From: an uncultured Lachnospiraceae bacterium
GTDB taxonomy: Bacteria > Bacillota > Clostridia > Lachnospirales > Lachnospiraceae
Length of the DNA: 64,000 bases
Assembly (NCBI GenBank): GCA_947178145.1
Contig: CAMWXE010000011.1
Span: forward strand, 18,557-82,556
Direction: 5' to 3'
Shown here: one piece after another, positions 18,315 through 27,766 of the stretch
Layout: each line of letters begins with the position of its first letter
How positions within the stretch are numbered: the first letter of the stretch is position 1
Made by a program: the position numbers and the translations under genes
Notes under the pieces: model-generated
Seen by the model: only the letters and a program-made list of their open reading frames with translations
What the model was told of the DNA's origin: nothing
Databases searched by the model: none

Positions 18315-20054
18315 ATGGAGTCAACAAGTACATTTCGCCGTTTTCCTTCTATTAAAATAAGCGGTCACGACAATGCCGCTGCCACAGACTGCAGCGCGAT
18401 TCGGGCACGATTGTCTGACCGCTGCCAGAATCGCAAAAAAACGGTTCTTGTAGCAGAGTGTTATCCCGGTGTCAACCAGGAAGAACTGCGGACACTGCTC
18501 ACTTTTCCGCAGACAGACACGGTCATTCACAGCGATGATCTGGCACTGCTGCCTGGGGAAATCGACGCGCAGATTGATCGGGATATCACTGACGATCCGG
18601 TATTTGGAATTATGACAACCAGACGGCTGGAGGAATTCTATCCCCTGGAAAATCTCAAAGAGGCTCGCCGCCGGATTGACAGTGCCCGCTCTGGCATCGT
18701 ACTGGTATACGGTGTGGGTGCCTCTCTGGTGTGCGACGGTGATATCTGCATTCTGGCAGACATCACGCGCTGGGAAATCCAGCTGCGCTACCGCCGCGGA
18801 CTGTCCAACTGGCGAACCACACATACCAATCTTCCACGCAATGAAAAATATAAAAGAGGATTTTTTGCCGAATGGCGCTGGGCGGACCGCATCAAGGACA
18901 GGCTAATCCCCAAGATTGACTTTTACCTGGATATGACAACAGAGCAGGCTCCCGGCATGGTCTGCGGCGAAGCGTACCGCGATGCCTTAGGACAGGCTGC
19001 CAGACAGCCCTTCCGCATGGTTCCCTATTTTGATCCCGGCGTCTGGGGCGGCGACTGGATGAAAACGCATTTTGCCTTGCCGGAAAATGGCAGCAACTAC
19101 GCGTGGAGCTTTGACGGCGTACCGGAGGAAAACAGTCTGTTGTTGGATTTTAATGGGACAATGATTCAGACACCTGCGTTGAATCTGATCTATTCCTATC
19201 CCCGTCAACTGCTGGGCGACCGGGTTCACGCGCGCTTTGGAAAAGAGTTTCCGATTCGTTTCGATATGCTGGACACGATGAATGGGCAAAACCTGTCCCT
19301 GCAGGTTCACCCTCTGACAGAGTATATTCAACAGAACTTTAATATGCACTACACGCAGGATGAAAGCTACTACCTGCTGGACGCACAGGGAGATGACGCA
19401 TGTGTCTATCTTGGCATTCGGACAGGGACGGACGCACAAGCCATGATACAGGCTCTGACAGAAGCTCAGAATGGAGACAAACCATTTCCCGCAGAAGAAT
19501 TCGTCAACCGCATTCCTGTGAAGAAACACGACCATCTGCTGATCCCTGCCGGAACGGTCCACTGCTCCGGCGCTAACACGATGGTGTTGGAAATCAGCGC
19601 CACGCCCTACATTTTCACGTTCAAATTGTGGGACTGGGGGCGGCTGGATCTTGACGGCAGGCCCAGACCAATCCATCTGGACCATGGGGCAGCCAATATA
19701 CAATGGTATCGCAATACAGAGTGGGTGAACGAAAACCTTGTGAACGCTGTCACTACTGTATATGAAAGCGAACAGGGTACCGTGGAACGCACTGGGCTGC
19801 ACGAGCGGGAATTTCTGGATACATACCGCGCCAGCACAGCAGCAGAACTTCCAATCCTGCGAAATGGCAGCGTTCACATGCTGAATCTGGTGGAGGGCGG
19901 ACGCGCTGTGCTTGTCAGCGAGGATGGCTATTTTGCGCCCATGGAACTACACTATGCGGAGACTTGCATCGTACCCGAAGCCGCCGGGGCCTATCGCATC
20001 TGTTCCCCTGACAAAGCACCGATTCGAATGATGATTGCCTGCGTCCGCGGTTAA
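18315..20054 (+). CDS. Class I mannose-6-phosphate isomerase with extra kinase-like N-terminal region
   Basis: 579 residues. The C-terminal part (about 205-579) is a type I phosphomannose isomerase: SLQVHPL gives the zinc Gln and His, DESYYLL the Glu, and PAGTVHCSG the second His. It interconverts mannose 6-phosphate and fructose 6-phosphate. The first 190 residues are not part of the standard enzyme; they resemble a P-loop nucleoside-kinase fold (KKTVLVAECYPG near residue 43, FGIMTTRRLEEFYP, VYGVGASL) but lack a GxxGxGK[ST] loop, so phosphate transfer is unlikely. GGAGG precedes ATG by 7 bp; same operon as gntR. Links mannose released by the GH38 enzymes to glycolysis. Function of the N-terminal region unknown. 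Confidence 0.85.
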   Translation: MESTSTFRRFPSIKISGHDNAAATDCSAIRARLSDRCQNRKKTVLVAECYPGVNQEELRTLLTFPQTDTVIHSDDLALLPGEIDAQIDRDITDDPVFGIMTTRRLEEFYPLENLKEARRRIDSARSGIVLVYGVGASLVCDGDICILADITRWEIQLRYRRGLSNWRTTHTNLPRNEKYKRGFFAEWRWADRIKDRLIPKIDFYLDMTTEQAPGMVCGEAYRDALGQAARQPFRMVPYFDPGVWGGDWMKTHFALPENGSNYAWSFDGVPEENSLLLDFNGTMIQTPALNLIYSYPRQLLGDRVHARFGKEFPIRFDMLDTMNGQNLSLQVHPLTEYIQQNFNMHYTQDESYYLLDAQGDDACVYLGIRTGTDAQAMIQALTEAQNGDKPFPAEEFVNRIPVKKHDHLLIPAGTVHCSGANTMVLEISATPYIFTFKLWDWGRLDLDGRPRPIHLDHGAANIQWYRNTEWVNENLVNAVTTVYESEQGTVERTGLHEREFLDTYRASTAAELPILRNGSVHMLNLVEGGRAVLVSEDGYFAPMELHYAETCIVPEAAGAYRICSPDKAPIRMMIACVRG

Positions 20055-20089
20055 ATGGCTTCTCACTGCAGCAACGCCCCACTCCTCGA

Positions 20090-21181
20090 TCAGGAGGGGT
20101 GAGGGCATTTTCCGACAGGATAATCCCTGACCAGCCGCTCCACCTTCTGCATCTCCTGCGCAATGCGAATCTTTCTCGGACACGCATCCATACAAGGCAT
20201 CTGCGCACACTCCCGACAGCGTTTCGCGCTCCCGGCAATCCCCAATCCAAGCTTTTTTAATGCCCAGTAATCCTTTCCCATATGAAAGTACTGATACTGG
20301 CGAAACAGCGTATGAATTTCTGTTCCATGCGGACACGCACACCGCTGACACCTGTCACAGGGAATTGGATTGTACTCCTTTTCCAGCACGGAAAGCACCT
20401 CCTCAAACGTTGGAAGCAGTGTTCTGTGCGTTATTGTATCCCGCCCCATGGCAGCGTCCACCTGCTCTTTTGTCCCAAGTCCGATTAATACGCTTGACAC
20501 AGGATAGGACCGCACAAAGTCAATCAGCGTCCGCACCGGAAAGCGCGCCGGGAGAAGCCCTGCGGCAAACACCTTGTTGACCAGGAAACCCTTGCTGCGA
20601 AAGCGTGTCTCTTCCCGGACGCGGTCCAGCATTCCCCGTTCCAACAGATTTCCGCTGCCCTGCAGCACATCGACCCGGTCATCCTGCGCCCCTCGTAGCA
20701 GAATGTCATAGTAGTGCGTCGCAATCCCCGCATACCGGATCATTCCCTCGGCTTTGAGCTCTGCGAGCGCGTCCAGCGCACCGCCCCTGCCAAACACTTC
20801 CTCCTCATGCTCTGCGTCAACCTGATGGACAAAGTATAGGTCCGGCGTCGTGCCGAGATTTTCACAGGAAATTTCCACGGCCTGATACATCTCACTGCCG
20901 CCAAAAAAGCGCGCTTTGTCCGAAATGATAATGTTGTCCCTTCCCACAAGCGCCGCAAATTTTCCAAGCTTTATCTCCGCGTCGCCGTATTCCGGAACAA
21001 TTGCCGTGTCATATAGATTACAGCCCAGCCGATATGCATGTTCCATCACTGCAAGCGCCTCTTGCTCGTCCAGATTAAAATAGTCCGGCAGAACGGGAAC
21101 ACTTCCCTGCAGGACAGGAATCGTGCCAAAGCTTATTTCCGATACGCTCAGTCCTGTGTCCCCTAATTTCCGGTAATACAT
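20090..21181 (-). CDS. Aldo/keto reductase with C-terminal Fe-S cluster domain
   Basis: 363 residues. Residues 1-260 form an aldo/keto reductase barrel (YRKLGDTGLSVSEISFGT at the start, VHQVDAEHEEE in the middle, VSSVLIGLGTKEQVDAA near the end). The C-terminus carries two cysteine clusters, CDRCQRCACPHG and CRECAQMPCMDACPRK, typical of the ferredoxin-type AKR subgroup. Likely an NAD(P)- or Fe-S-linked oxidoreductase; substrate unknown. Its start lies 19 bp inside the end of the large leucine-rich-repeat gene, implying coupled translation, and it ends the dus-LRR-AKR run. Confidence 0.9.
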   Translation of the reverse strand: MYYRKLGDTGLSVSEISFGTIPVLQGSVPVLPDYFNLDEQEALAVMEHAYRLGCNLYDTAIVPEYGDAEIKLGKFAALVGRDNIIISDKARFFGGSEMYQAVEISCENLGTTPDLYFVHQVDAEHEEEVFGRGGALDALAELKAEGMIRYAGIATHYYDILLRGAQDDRVDVLQGSGNLLERGMLDRVREETRFRSKGFLVNKVFAAGLLPARFPVRTLIDFVRSYPVSSVLIGLGTKEQVDAAMGRDTITHRTLLPTFEEVLSVLEKEYNPIPCDRCQRCACPHGTEIHTLFRQYQYFHMGKDYWALKKLGLGIAGSAKRCRECAQMPCMDACPRKIRIAQEMQKVERLVRDYPVGKCPHPS

Positions 21182-24100
21182 TTTTCCGCCTTCCTTTCTG
21201 CCTCACAGGATATGTGTGCACAAAAAAACGCCCGCTCTCCAACCTGCACGCCCTCCGGCACCTGTATTTCAAGAGCACCCTTGCAAAACGCAAAGGCCTC
21301 TTTGCCAATCCTTTTTAATGTGGATGGAAGCTGTATCTTCCGCAGACTGTGGCAGCGGTAAAACGCCCTGTCCGGTATCTCCTCCACACCCTCTGGTATC
21401 CGTATCCCTTCTAATGAAGTGCAATTCTCAAAAGCACGTGCGCCGATTTGCCGGAGATACTCTGACAATTCCACACAGCGCAGGGCGCCGCAGCCGGAAA
21501 ACGCATGTGCTTCAATGCACTTCACGCCGTCTGCCTGTCTGACCTCCCGCAGCCACTTACAGCCTGCGAAAGCACGTTTCCCAATCTTTTTCACCGTCTC
21601 TGGAAATGTGATTGTCGTCAGCAGATTCCCGTCCTGAAAGGCACCCTCCCCAATCTCTGTGATGCCATAAGCAAGCCGGATCCTGGAAATATTTCCAGTG
21701 CATTCCATGAGCACACCTTTTTCGTCAGTCTTAAAACAGTTCAGGCTGTCCATCACCGCCTGCTTTGCCAGCGGCGGCAGTTCCCTCTCCCGGTCTGCCA
21801 GCCCTGTAAACTGCACAACCGTCCCATCCTGTAAAATCAGCTCCCGTAAATTGATACAATTCCGAAATGCATACGCCTCTACCTGCACATATTTGCGTTG
21901 TTGTTTCTCAGTCGTTCCTGTTTCATTGTAAGCCTTTTCACTGTCATCCTTCAAACATTCCTCTGCGCCTGCAAAACGAATCCGCTCAATATCCAGACCG
22001 TTTGCAAACGCCCAGCCGCACACAAGACGGATATTCGCCGGAACTGTCACGTCCCCCGCGCAGCCAGAACCGTCCAGCAGCATATCCCGCACTACCACCA
22101 TAGGCGACTCCCTGCGCCTGTTTGTCATCCAGGCCGTTCCGTGAAATGCCCTTGCGCCGATATCGGTCACGCTCTCCGGTATCTCCACCTGCTCCAGCAT
22201 CATCGCGTCGCGGAACACCTCCGCCCCAATCCTTTGTATCCCCGCTGGAATCCGCACCACACGCGCCGCTCCCCGGTATCCGACCAGATTTACCTCCTGT
22301 TCAACCAAAAAACAGCTAAACGCACTGTGAAACAGAGCCCGTACCATCTCGGGAATATCCTGTGCCGTAATATCCGCATAACTGCCAAACACCCATTCTT
22401 TTCCCATAGATACAATCCGCCGGAGTGCTGTGCAGCCTGAGAGTGCATATTCCTTTAATTGAATCTGCCCCATAAGATCAATCCTCTCCAGACCACTGCA
22501 GTCCTCCAGTCCGTGCGCCATCAGGCACGCTCCATCCCGAAACGCTGCGCATTTCAGGCTTTCACAGCCCGCAAAAGCGTATTCCCCGATTTGATTTGTG
22601 GCAGCAAAGTCAAAATTCCGCAGACGCTTACAGCCGCTAAAACAAAATTCCCGCACCTCCCTGACATGATCGCACAGACAGTTCTCCATGCTGGCACATC
22701 CCATAAAAAGGCGCTTCTCCAGCACTTCCATCTGTGGAAGCCGCGCACTGACAAGCGCGGTGCACCAGGCAAAAGCCGCCTCCCCTATTTCACGGGCATC
22801 GCTTTCTATTTCTTTCAGGGAAGTACACTTTTCAAAAGCATGTGCTTCTATTCTGTATAATCCCTCGGACACACGCTGTACTCTGGGCAATACAACTTTC
22901 TCAATACCACCGCACCCAAAGAATGCGCCCTCACCAATCCACCAGACACTTTCAGGAAATACCACCTGACTGACTACACGGTTCCCCGCAAACGCATAGG
23001 GCGCAATCCCCTGTATCCCTTTAGGCAAAATCACTTTGCCCGCACATAACATTCCTGAAACTACCAAATTACCCACAACATGAAGCCCATTCTCCAGCCG
23101 CTCTCCCAGCAATGTATCTGCAAAAGCACGCTCTCCTGCCCACAGCACCGGATTCACTGCCCCCGGCATAAGCGCGGTGCACCCTGACAACGCCTCCCTG
23201 CCAAGCGCCTCCACCTGTTCCAGACAGACTTCGCGCAGCTTCCCGCATCGGTAGAAAGCGCGTTCCCCGATAGAACGCCATCCCATGCCCGCCGAAGCGC
23301 CGGATTCCCTAGCCGCCACACTTTTCTCCAATCCATCTGCCTGTAAAACTTCGCCAGAAAAATAACGCTCCTGACAGAAAAATCCGAAGACCTCCTCCAG
23401 CGCAGCACACCCTGAAAACACCTCGGCTTCCAAACGCGAAATACAAGACGGCATCCACACCCGCCGAAGCGCCCTGCACCCCTTAAATGCCGCTGCGCCG
23501 ACTGACTGTACCCGCGAAGGCAGATGTACCTCTGTCATCTTCGTATTCCCATAAAAGGCTCCGCCTGCCACAATCCGCACACACTCAGGAATCCACACTT
23601 CCCCTTCAAGCTGCTGCCCGTCCCACAATATGGCGTCTGCACACACTTCCCTGTCCGGGAGCTGTCCGCCCGCAAAAATACCATCCCTGTCATCTGACAT
23701 GCGCTGTCTCCACTGTTCCAGAAAGGCAGTCCCCTCCATCGCGTGTCTCCCCACGGATTCCAGGGTTTTCGGCAGCACAACACGCTCCAGCGCCGCACAG
23801 CCGTATGCAAACCTGTCAGGAATATGACGCACGCCCTCCTCAAGAACCAGCGACTTTAACCTGGCACAGCCCCCAAACACGTCTGCACCATAATGTTTTC
23901 CCGTCTCACGCCCGCCGCCGGATATCCACGCCCTCTGCAAATTGCTCTTTGCAAAGGCCAGACTCTCCACCGTCTCCGTTCCCGCCGGAATCCGCACCTC
24001 CCGCAGACCGCTGCGGTAAAACGCCATTTTTCCTATAGAGGCAAGGCTCTTCGGCAGTTGAATCTTTTTCAATCCGGAACAGCCATAAAAAGCGCTCTCC

Positions 24101-25569
24101 CCAACCTTCTGCAGCCCTTCCGGTAGCTGAATTTCCTGCAGCGCACGGCAATGGCGGAATGTCCTGTCCTCCAAAACATCGATCTGTTCCGGAATCTCAA
24201 TGCGCAGCAGCTTCACACAGCCCTCAAACGCCCCCGCGCCAATCCTGCAAAGTCCTTTTGGCAGCGCGATGGTCTGCATCAGGAGACACCCACGGAAAGC
24301 CTCCGCGCCAATCTCGCGCAGACTTTCGGGCAAAATCACCCTGTCTATGGTCTCAATCCCCGCAAAGGCCTCCTCTGCAATCCGCGTAATGCCCTCGGGC
24401 ATGACCACTCTGGACTCCGCCCCCAGGTACTGCAATAAGATCGTTCCACTGACCCTGAAATTTCCCAACACTTGTCTGTGTATCACACGAACCAGTTCTG
24501 GAACCGCTGAAGCTGCCGCCAATGTCCCCTCCCGAACCGCACTCTTATCCTTATCCGGGCAGGCGCATTCTCTCCCTGTATCAGCCTGTTTCGTTTCCCC
24601 GTCAGAAAGCCCCGTATCTGTCCTGTATATGTCATTTAGCCCGTGAAATGTATACTCTGCCCCGTCACACGTCCGAACGGACTTCAGTGACGTGCAGTTG
24701 CGAAAAGCATCCTCGTCAATCTGCACACTGTTTCCGCCAAATGTTACCTGCTCCAGGCCGATACAGTTGCGGAAAGCGCGGCTCTCGATGCGCCTCAGCG
24801 ATTTCGGAAGCCTGATGTCCACAATGCCCCGCATATCATAAAAACTGCTCTTTGCGAGGACTTCTATCCCCTCTGGCACTTCGATATGCTTGATATTTAC
24901 CCGAAAGCGTACTAATGTTCTCCCCTCCAGCTCCATCATGCGCTCGAGGATATCCCGCACGACCAGTTCGACCAGCGGGGACACTTTGAACGACCCCGCC
25001 ACCACTTCCACTACATTGGGGATACAAAACGTTTCCACAGATGCACGCAAGTCCGCGCCGCCCGGATTCTCATCACCAGACGTTACACAGGAAATTTCCC
25101 TGACGCGCCCGCACCCCGTAAAGACATCGCAGATACACCGCACATCCAGCTCCTGCGATATCACCAGCTTTTCAAGCGATGTCCCATTTGCGAGCGCCTC
25201 CATGCCAAGCCATTTCACACCTGGTATCTGCACTTCTCTCAGACTGTCGCAGTACAAAAAAGCACACTCCCCCAGCTCCTCCACAGAGGGCGGCAGAATT
25301 GCCTGCCGCAGCGCGTGGCAGCGGTGGAACGCATAGCGGCCAATGTACGATACCCCGTCCGGGATTACGACCTCCTCCAGTTTCCGGCATCCCTTGAACG
25401 CATCTCCCATAATGCAGTTCAGGCCAGATGGCAGCACCACCTTTTTCAGGGACACGCAGCCCTTAAACGCGCCCTCTCCGACCGTATGGATTCCCTCTGG
25501 AACCTGCAGCACTTCCTCCCGCCCTGTATAACGAACCAACACTCCATTTTCAATCTGATAATCTTCCAC
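21163..25569 (-). CDS. Giant BspA-like leucine-rich-repeat protein without signal peptide
   Basis: 1468 residues built almost wholly of LRR_5/BspA-type repeats of about 23 residues (pattern I-x-x-x-A-F-x-G/N-C-x-x-L-x-x-V-x-L-P), interrupted by several degenerate or inserted segments such as residues about 320-355. GTG at 25569 with GAGGG 7 bp upstream is the only sensible start. The first residues (MEDYQIENG) enter directly into repeats; there is no signal peptide, lipobox, transmembrane segment or cell-wall anchor. Most described BspA-like proteins are surface proteins, so a cytoplasmic location is unusual. It begins 10 bp after dus and overlaps the aldo/keto reductase gene. Role unknown; a binding scaffold is a guess. 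Confidence 0.9.
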   Translation of the reverse strand: MEDYQIENGVLVRYTGREEVLQVPEGIHTVGEGAFKGCVSLKKVVLPSGLNCIMGDAFKGCRKLEEVVIPDGVSYIGRYAFHRCHALRQAILPPSVEELGECAFLYCDSLREVQIPGVKWLGMEALANGTSLEKLVISQELDVRCICDVFTGCGRVREISCVTSGDENPGGADLRASVETFCIPNVVEVVAGSFKVSPLVELVVRDILERMMELEGRTLVRFRVNIKHIEVPEGIEVLAKSSFYDMRGIVDIRLPKSLRRIESRAFRNCIGLEQVTFGGNSVQIDEDAFRNCTSLKSVRTCDGAEYTFHGLNDIYRTDTGLSDGETKQADTGRECACPDKDKSAVREGTLAAASAVPELVRVIHRQVLGNFRVSGTILLQYLGAESRVVMPEGITRIAEEAFAGIETIDRVILPESLREIGAEAFRGCLLMQTIALPKGLCRIGAGAFEGCVKLLRIEIPEQIDVLEDRTFRHCRALQEIQLPEGLQKVGESAFYGCSGLKKIQLPKSLASIGKMAFYRSGLREVRIPAGTETVESLAFAKSNLQRAWISGGGRETGKHYGADVFGGCARLKSLVLEEGVRHIPDRFAYGCAALERVVLPKTLESVGRHAMEGTAFLEQWRQRMSDDRDGIFAGGQLPDREVCADAILWDGQQLEGEVWIPECVRIVAGGAFYGNTKMTEVHLPSRVQSVGAAAFKGCRALRRVWMPSCISRLEAEVFSGCAALEEVFGFFCQERYFSGEVLQADGLEKSVAARESGASAGMGWRSIGERAFYRCGKLREVCLEQVEALGREALSGCTALMPGAVNPVLWAGERAFADTLLGERLENGLHVVGNLVVSGMLCAGKVILPKGIQGIAPYAFAGNRVVSQVVFPESVWWIGEGAFFGCGGIEKVVLPRVQRVSEGLYRIEAHAFEKCTSLKEIESDAREIGEAAFAWCTALVSARLPQMEVLEKRLFMGCASMENCLCDHVREVREFCFSGCKRLRNFDFAATNQIGEYAFAGCESLKCAAFRDGACLMAHGLEDCSGLERIDLMGQIQLKEYALSGCTALRRIVSMGKEWVFGSYADITAQDIPEMVRALFHSAFSCFLVEQEVNLVGYRGAARVVRIPAGIQRIGAEVFRDAMMLEQVEIPESVTDIGARAFHGTAWMTNRRRESPMVVVRDMLLDGSGCAGDVTVPANIRLVCGWAFANGLDIERIRFAGAEECLKDDSEKAYNETGTTEKQQRKYVQVEAYAFRNCINLRELILQDGTVVQFTGLADRERELPPLAKQAVMDSLNCFKTDEKGVLMECTGNISRIRLAYGITEIGEGAFQDGNLLTTITFPETVKKIGKRAFAGCKWLREVRQADGVKCIEAHAFSGCGALRCVELSEYLRQIGARAFENCTSLEGIRIPEGVEEIPDRAFYRCHSLRKIQLPSTLKRIGKEAFAFCKGALEIQVPEGVQVGERAFFCAHISCEAERKAEKCITGN

Positions 25570-25579
25570 CTGTTATCCC

Positions 25580-26551
25580 TCACACCGGATTGTCTGCAAA
25601 AATCAGCGCGATCACTTCCCGCAGTTCCTCCAGACTTCCGCTCCCAAACAATCTTTCCTTGTACCGTTTCGTCCCTTTTCGCTTCTTCATCATATAAGAG
25701 GCAAGCTTTTTCATATAGCTTAACGCAAATGTTTCCTCATAATACCGCGCAGTCAGCTCCATCTGTTCCGTCAAAATCTCAAATGCTGTCCTGCCACATT
25801 TTTTGCCTGTAAGCTCGCTGAATATAAAAGGATTCTCCAGTCCATACCGCGCCACCATAATCCCGTCTGCCCCCGTGCGCTCCATCATCTTTGCCGCGTC
25901 CTCCACGGAGAAAATCCCGCCGTTTGCGATGACCGGAATCGACACCGCCGCCTTTGCGTGCGCAATCTCCTCCCTGTGCGGTTCGCCTTCGTACATCATG
26001 CTCCGGCTCCTGCCGTGAATGGTAATCATGTCCGCCCCCGCGTCCTCACACACCCGTGCAAACTCCGCGGCAAACAGCTCATCCTCCCGAATCCCGACAC
26101 GGCATTTCACAGTCACAACCTTTCCGCTCCGCTTGCAGCCCCGGATGACCGCCGCCGCTCTCTTGAAATCCTGCATCAGCGCGCTCCCCTCACCACTCTT
26201 GAACACATTGGGCACCGGGCATCCCATATTGATGTCAATGATATCGAAATCTCTCAAAAGCGCACTCTTTGCCATGCGCTCCATCACGGCCGGATTGCCG
26301 CCGAGGAGCTGGACTGCCTTGACGGGCTCGTCCTCTGTCGTCAGCAGGAGGCGGTTTGTCGCCCTGTCCTCGTATTTCAGCGCGTTTGCACTGCACATCT
26401 CCGTGAAGCACAGACCGGCTCCAAGCCCATATGCCAGCATTCGAAACGGATAGCAGGTATATCCTGCCAGAGGCGCCATCAACACATTTGACGGCAGAAG
26501 CAGGCCGCCGACGCGGATTGGTCTAATGTCGCCGGTTTGCATTGTGTGCAT
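25580..26551 (-). CDS. dus: tRNA-dihydrouridine synthase
   Basis: 323 residues. FMN-dependent Dus barrel: VLMAPLAGYTCYPFR near the start, DINMGCPVPNVFKSGEGSAL (catalytic Cys in GCP), TVKCRVG, TIHGRSR, IPVIANGGI and GADGIMVARYG. Reduces uridines in the tRNA D-loop. ATG 26551 has GGGGG 7 bp upstream. The gene heads a compact run with the LRR and aldo/keto reductase genes. The C-terminal helical domain is short. A short leader frame with a strong ribosome binding site overlaps its start (26479-26595). Confidence 0.93.
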   Translation of the reverse strand: MHTMQTGDIRPIRVGGLLLPSNVLMAPLAGYTCYPFRMLAYGLGAGLCFTEMCSANALKYEDRATNRLLLTTEDEPVKAVQLLGGNPAVMERMAKSALLRDFDIIDINMGCPVPNVFKSGEGSALMQDFKRAAAVIRGCKRSGKVVTVKCRVGIREDELFAAEFARVCEDAGADMITIHGRSRSMMYEGEPHREEIAHAKAAVSIPVIANGGIFSVEDAAKMMERTGADGIMVARYGLENPFIFSELTGKKCGRTAFEILTEQMELTARYYEETFALSYMKKLASYMMKKRKGTKRYKERLFGSGSLEELREVIALIFADNPV

Positions 26552-26595
26552 AATTCGTCCCCCTCGCTTTTTACATTTCTCGACAGTTCTTTCAT
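26479..26595 (-). CDS. Possible Cys-rich leader peptide overlapping dus start
   Basis: 38 residues, ATG 26595 with AAGGAGG at 26602-26608, a better site than that of dus itself. Runs out of frame into dus and stops at 26479. The product would contain CTQC and a second cluster CFCRQMC. It may be a translated leader that couples or limits dus translation, or a chance frame. No homology is recognised. Confidence 0.3.
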   Translation of the reverse strand: MKELSRNVKSEGDELCTQCKPATLDQSASAACFCRQMC

Positions 26596-26676
26596 AATTA
26601 TACCTCCTTTTTTATTCTTTGTAAAACAAATTTCTAAAGAATAGTTTATGAAAGTCTTAAAAATCTAAAAATATAT

Positions 26677-26704
26677 TTGACAAATTCAAACAGAGTGGTA
26701 TTAT
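26677..26704 (+). promoter_or_regulatory. Promoter of the lipoprotein gene
   Basis: TTGACA (26677-26682), 16-bp spacer, TATTAT (26699-26704), 43 bp before the start codon. Confidence 0.6.
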
Positions 26705-26747
26705 AGTATAGTAACTGTTCAATAAAAGGAGAAGGAGAAGTTATATT

Positions 26748-27689
26748 ATGAAAAAGAAATTTTTGGCACTTATTTTGACTGGAGTGCTGGCAATGTCAGC
26801 AACTGCATGTGGCGACAGCAACAAGGATGCAGGTTCATCCGTGAATACAGTGAATACCGATTCACGGACAGAGACACAGGACGACACTGCTCTTCCTACA
26901 GAGCAGGCAACCACTGAAGCACAGCCGGATGGAGATCCCATGGAAGAGGCAATGAAAAACATGGAATCTGTTACCAGCATGGAAGCACAGATGATCATGG
27001 ACATGGATATGACCATAAGCGCTGACGGACAGGAACAGGCAATAGAGACATCTACGGTTATGGACATGGTTTATTTTAATGATCCGCTGAAGATTAAAAT
27101 GGATATGACAATAGACATGGGCGATCAGGGAAGCATGAGCATGCAGGTCTACGCGGAGCCATCTGAGAGCGGAACATACAACCTTTACATGTATGACGGC
27201 CAGAACTGGTCAACCAGTGAATCGGCTGCGTCTGATCTGGTAGATTATGATGCACGCAGCAATATGATGGGTTACATTGGTGATGCCTCCGTGTATACAC
27301 AGGAGGGAACAGAAGAGGTAAACGGGTCAAATGCATATAAGTATTCCTATGTCCTGACAGAAGAGGAAATGAAAGAGCAGATGATAGATTCCGGTGCACT
27401 GGATTCCGTTAGTTCCCTCGGACTGGATGTCACCCAGATAGACAGCATGCTTGACAACTTAGGAGAAGTTACCGCATATGTCTGGATTGATGAGGCATCT
27501 TTGTATCCTGTGAAGTATGAGATGGATATGACGGAAGTTATGGATAACCTGATGACAAATATGCTTGCAGCAATGGGAGAACAGGCGGAAGGAGTAAGTA
27601 TGCATGTTCCAGAGATGAAAGTCGTAATGACATGCTCTAATTTTAACAATGCTGCAGACTTCACCGTTCCTGATGAGGCGAAGAACTAA
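26748..27689 (+). CDS. Lipoprotein of unknown function (DUF6612-like)
   Basis: 313 residues. Lipoprotein signal with lipobox SATACGD (Cys21), an acidic Thr/Gln-rich linker to about residue 60, then a beta-rich domain with repeated Met-Asp pairs (MDMDMTISADG, IKMDMTIDMGDQG) that resembles the DUF6612 / LolA-LppX-like fold seen in many Firmicute surface lipoproteins. Ends with VKYEMDMTEVMDN and a short tail. Preceded by AGGAGAAGGAG and its own promoter, followed by a strong terminator, so a single-gene unit. Exact role unknown. Confidence 0.75.
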   Translation: MKKKFLALILTGVLAMSATACGDSNKDAGSSVNTVNTDSRTETQDDTALPTEQATTEAQPDGDPMEEAMKNMESVTSMEAQMIMDMDMTISADGQEQAIETSTVMDMVYFNDPLKIKMDMTIDMGDQGSMSMQVYAEPSESGTYNLYMYDGQNWSTSESAASDLVDYDARSNMMGYIGDASVYTQEGTEEVNGSNAYKYSYVLTEEEMKEQMIDSGALDSVSSLGLDVTQIDSMLDNLGEVTAYVWIDEASLYPVKYEMDMTEVMDNLMTNMLAAMGEQAEGVSMHVPEMKVVMTCSNFNNAADFTVPDEAKN

Positions 27690-27710
27690 GATACACAATC
27701 CTATGGGTTC

Positions 27711-27752
27711 AAAATATGGGTGGTATACTTTTGTATACCACCCATATTTTTG
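27711..27752. terminator. Bidirectional intrinsic terminator
   Basis: Perfect 15-bp stem (27714-27728 with 27733-27747), TTTT loop, A-run before and T-run after. Lies between the convergent lipoprotein and sbcC genes and can serve both. Confidence 0.9.
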
Positions 27753-27766
27753 TTGTCAGCTATGTT

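Noticed and set aside
20055-20089. GC-rich dyad between the isomerase and the aldo/keto reductase as a terminator
   Set aside because: The stem is imperfect and lacks a T-run on either strand.
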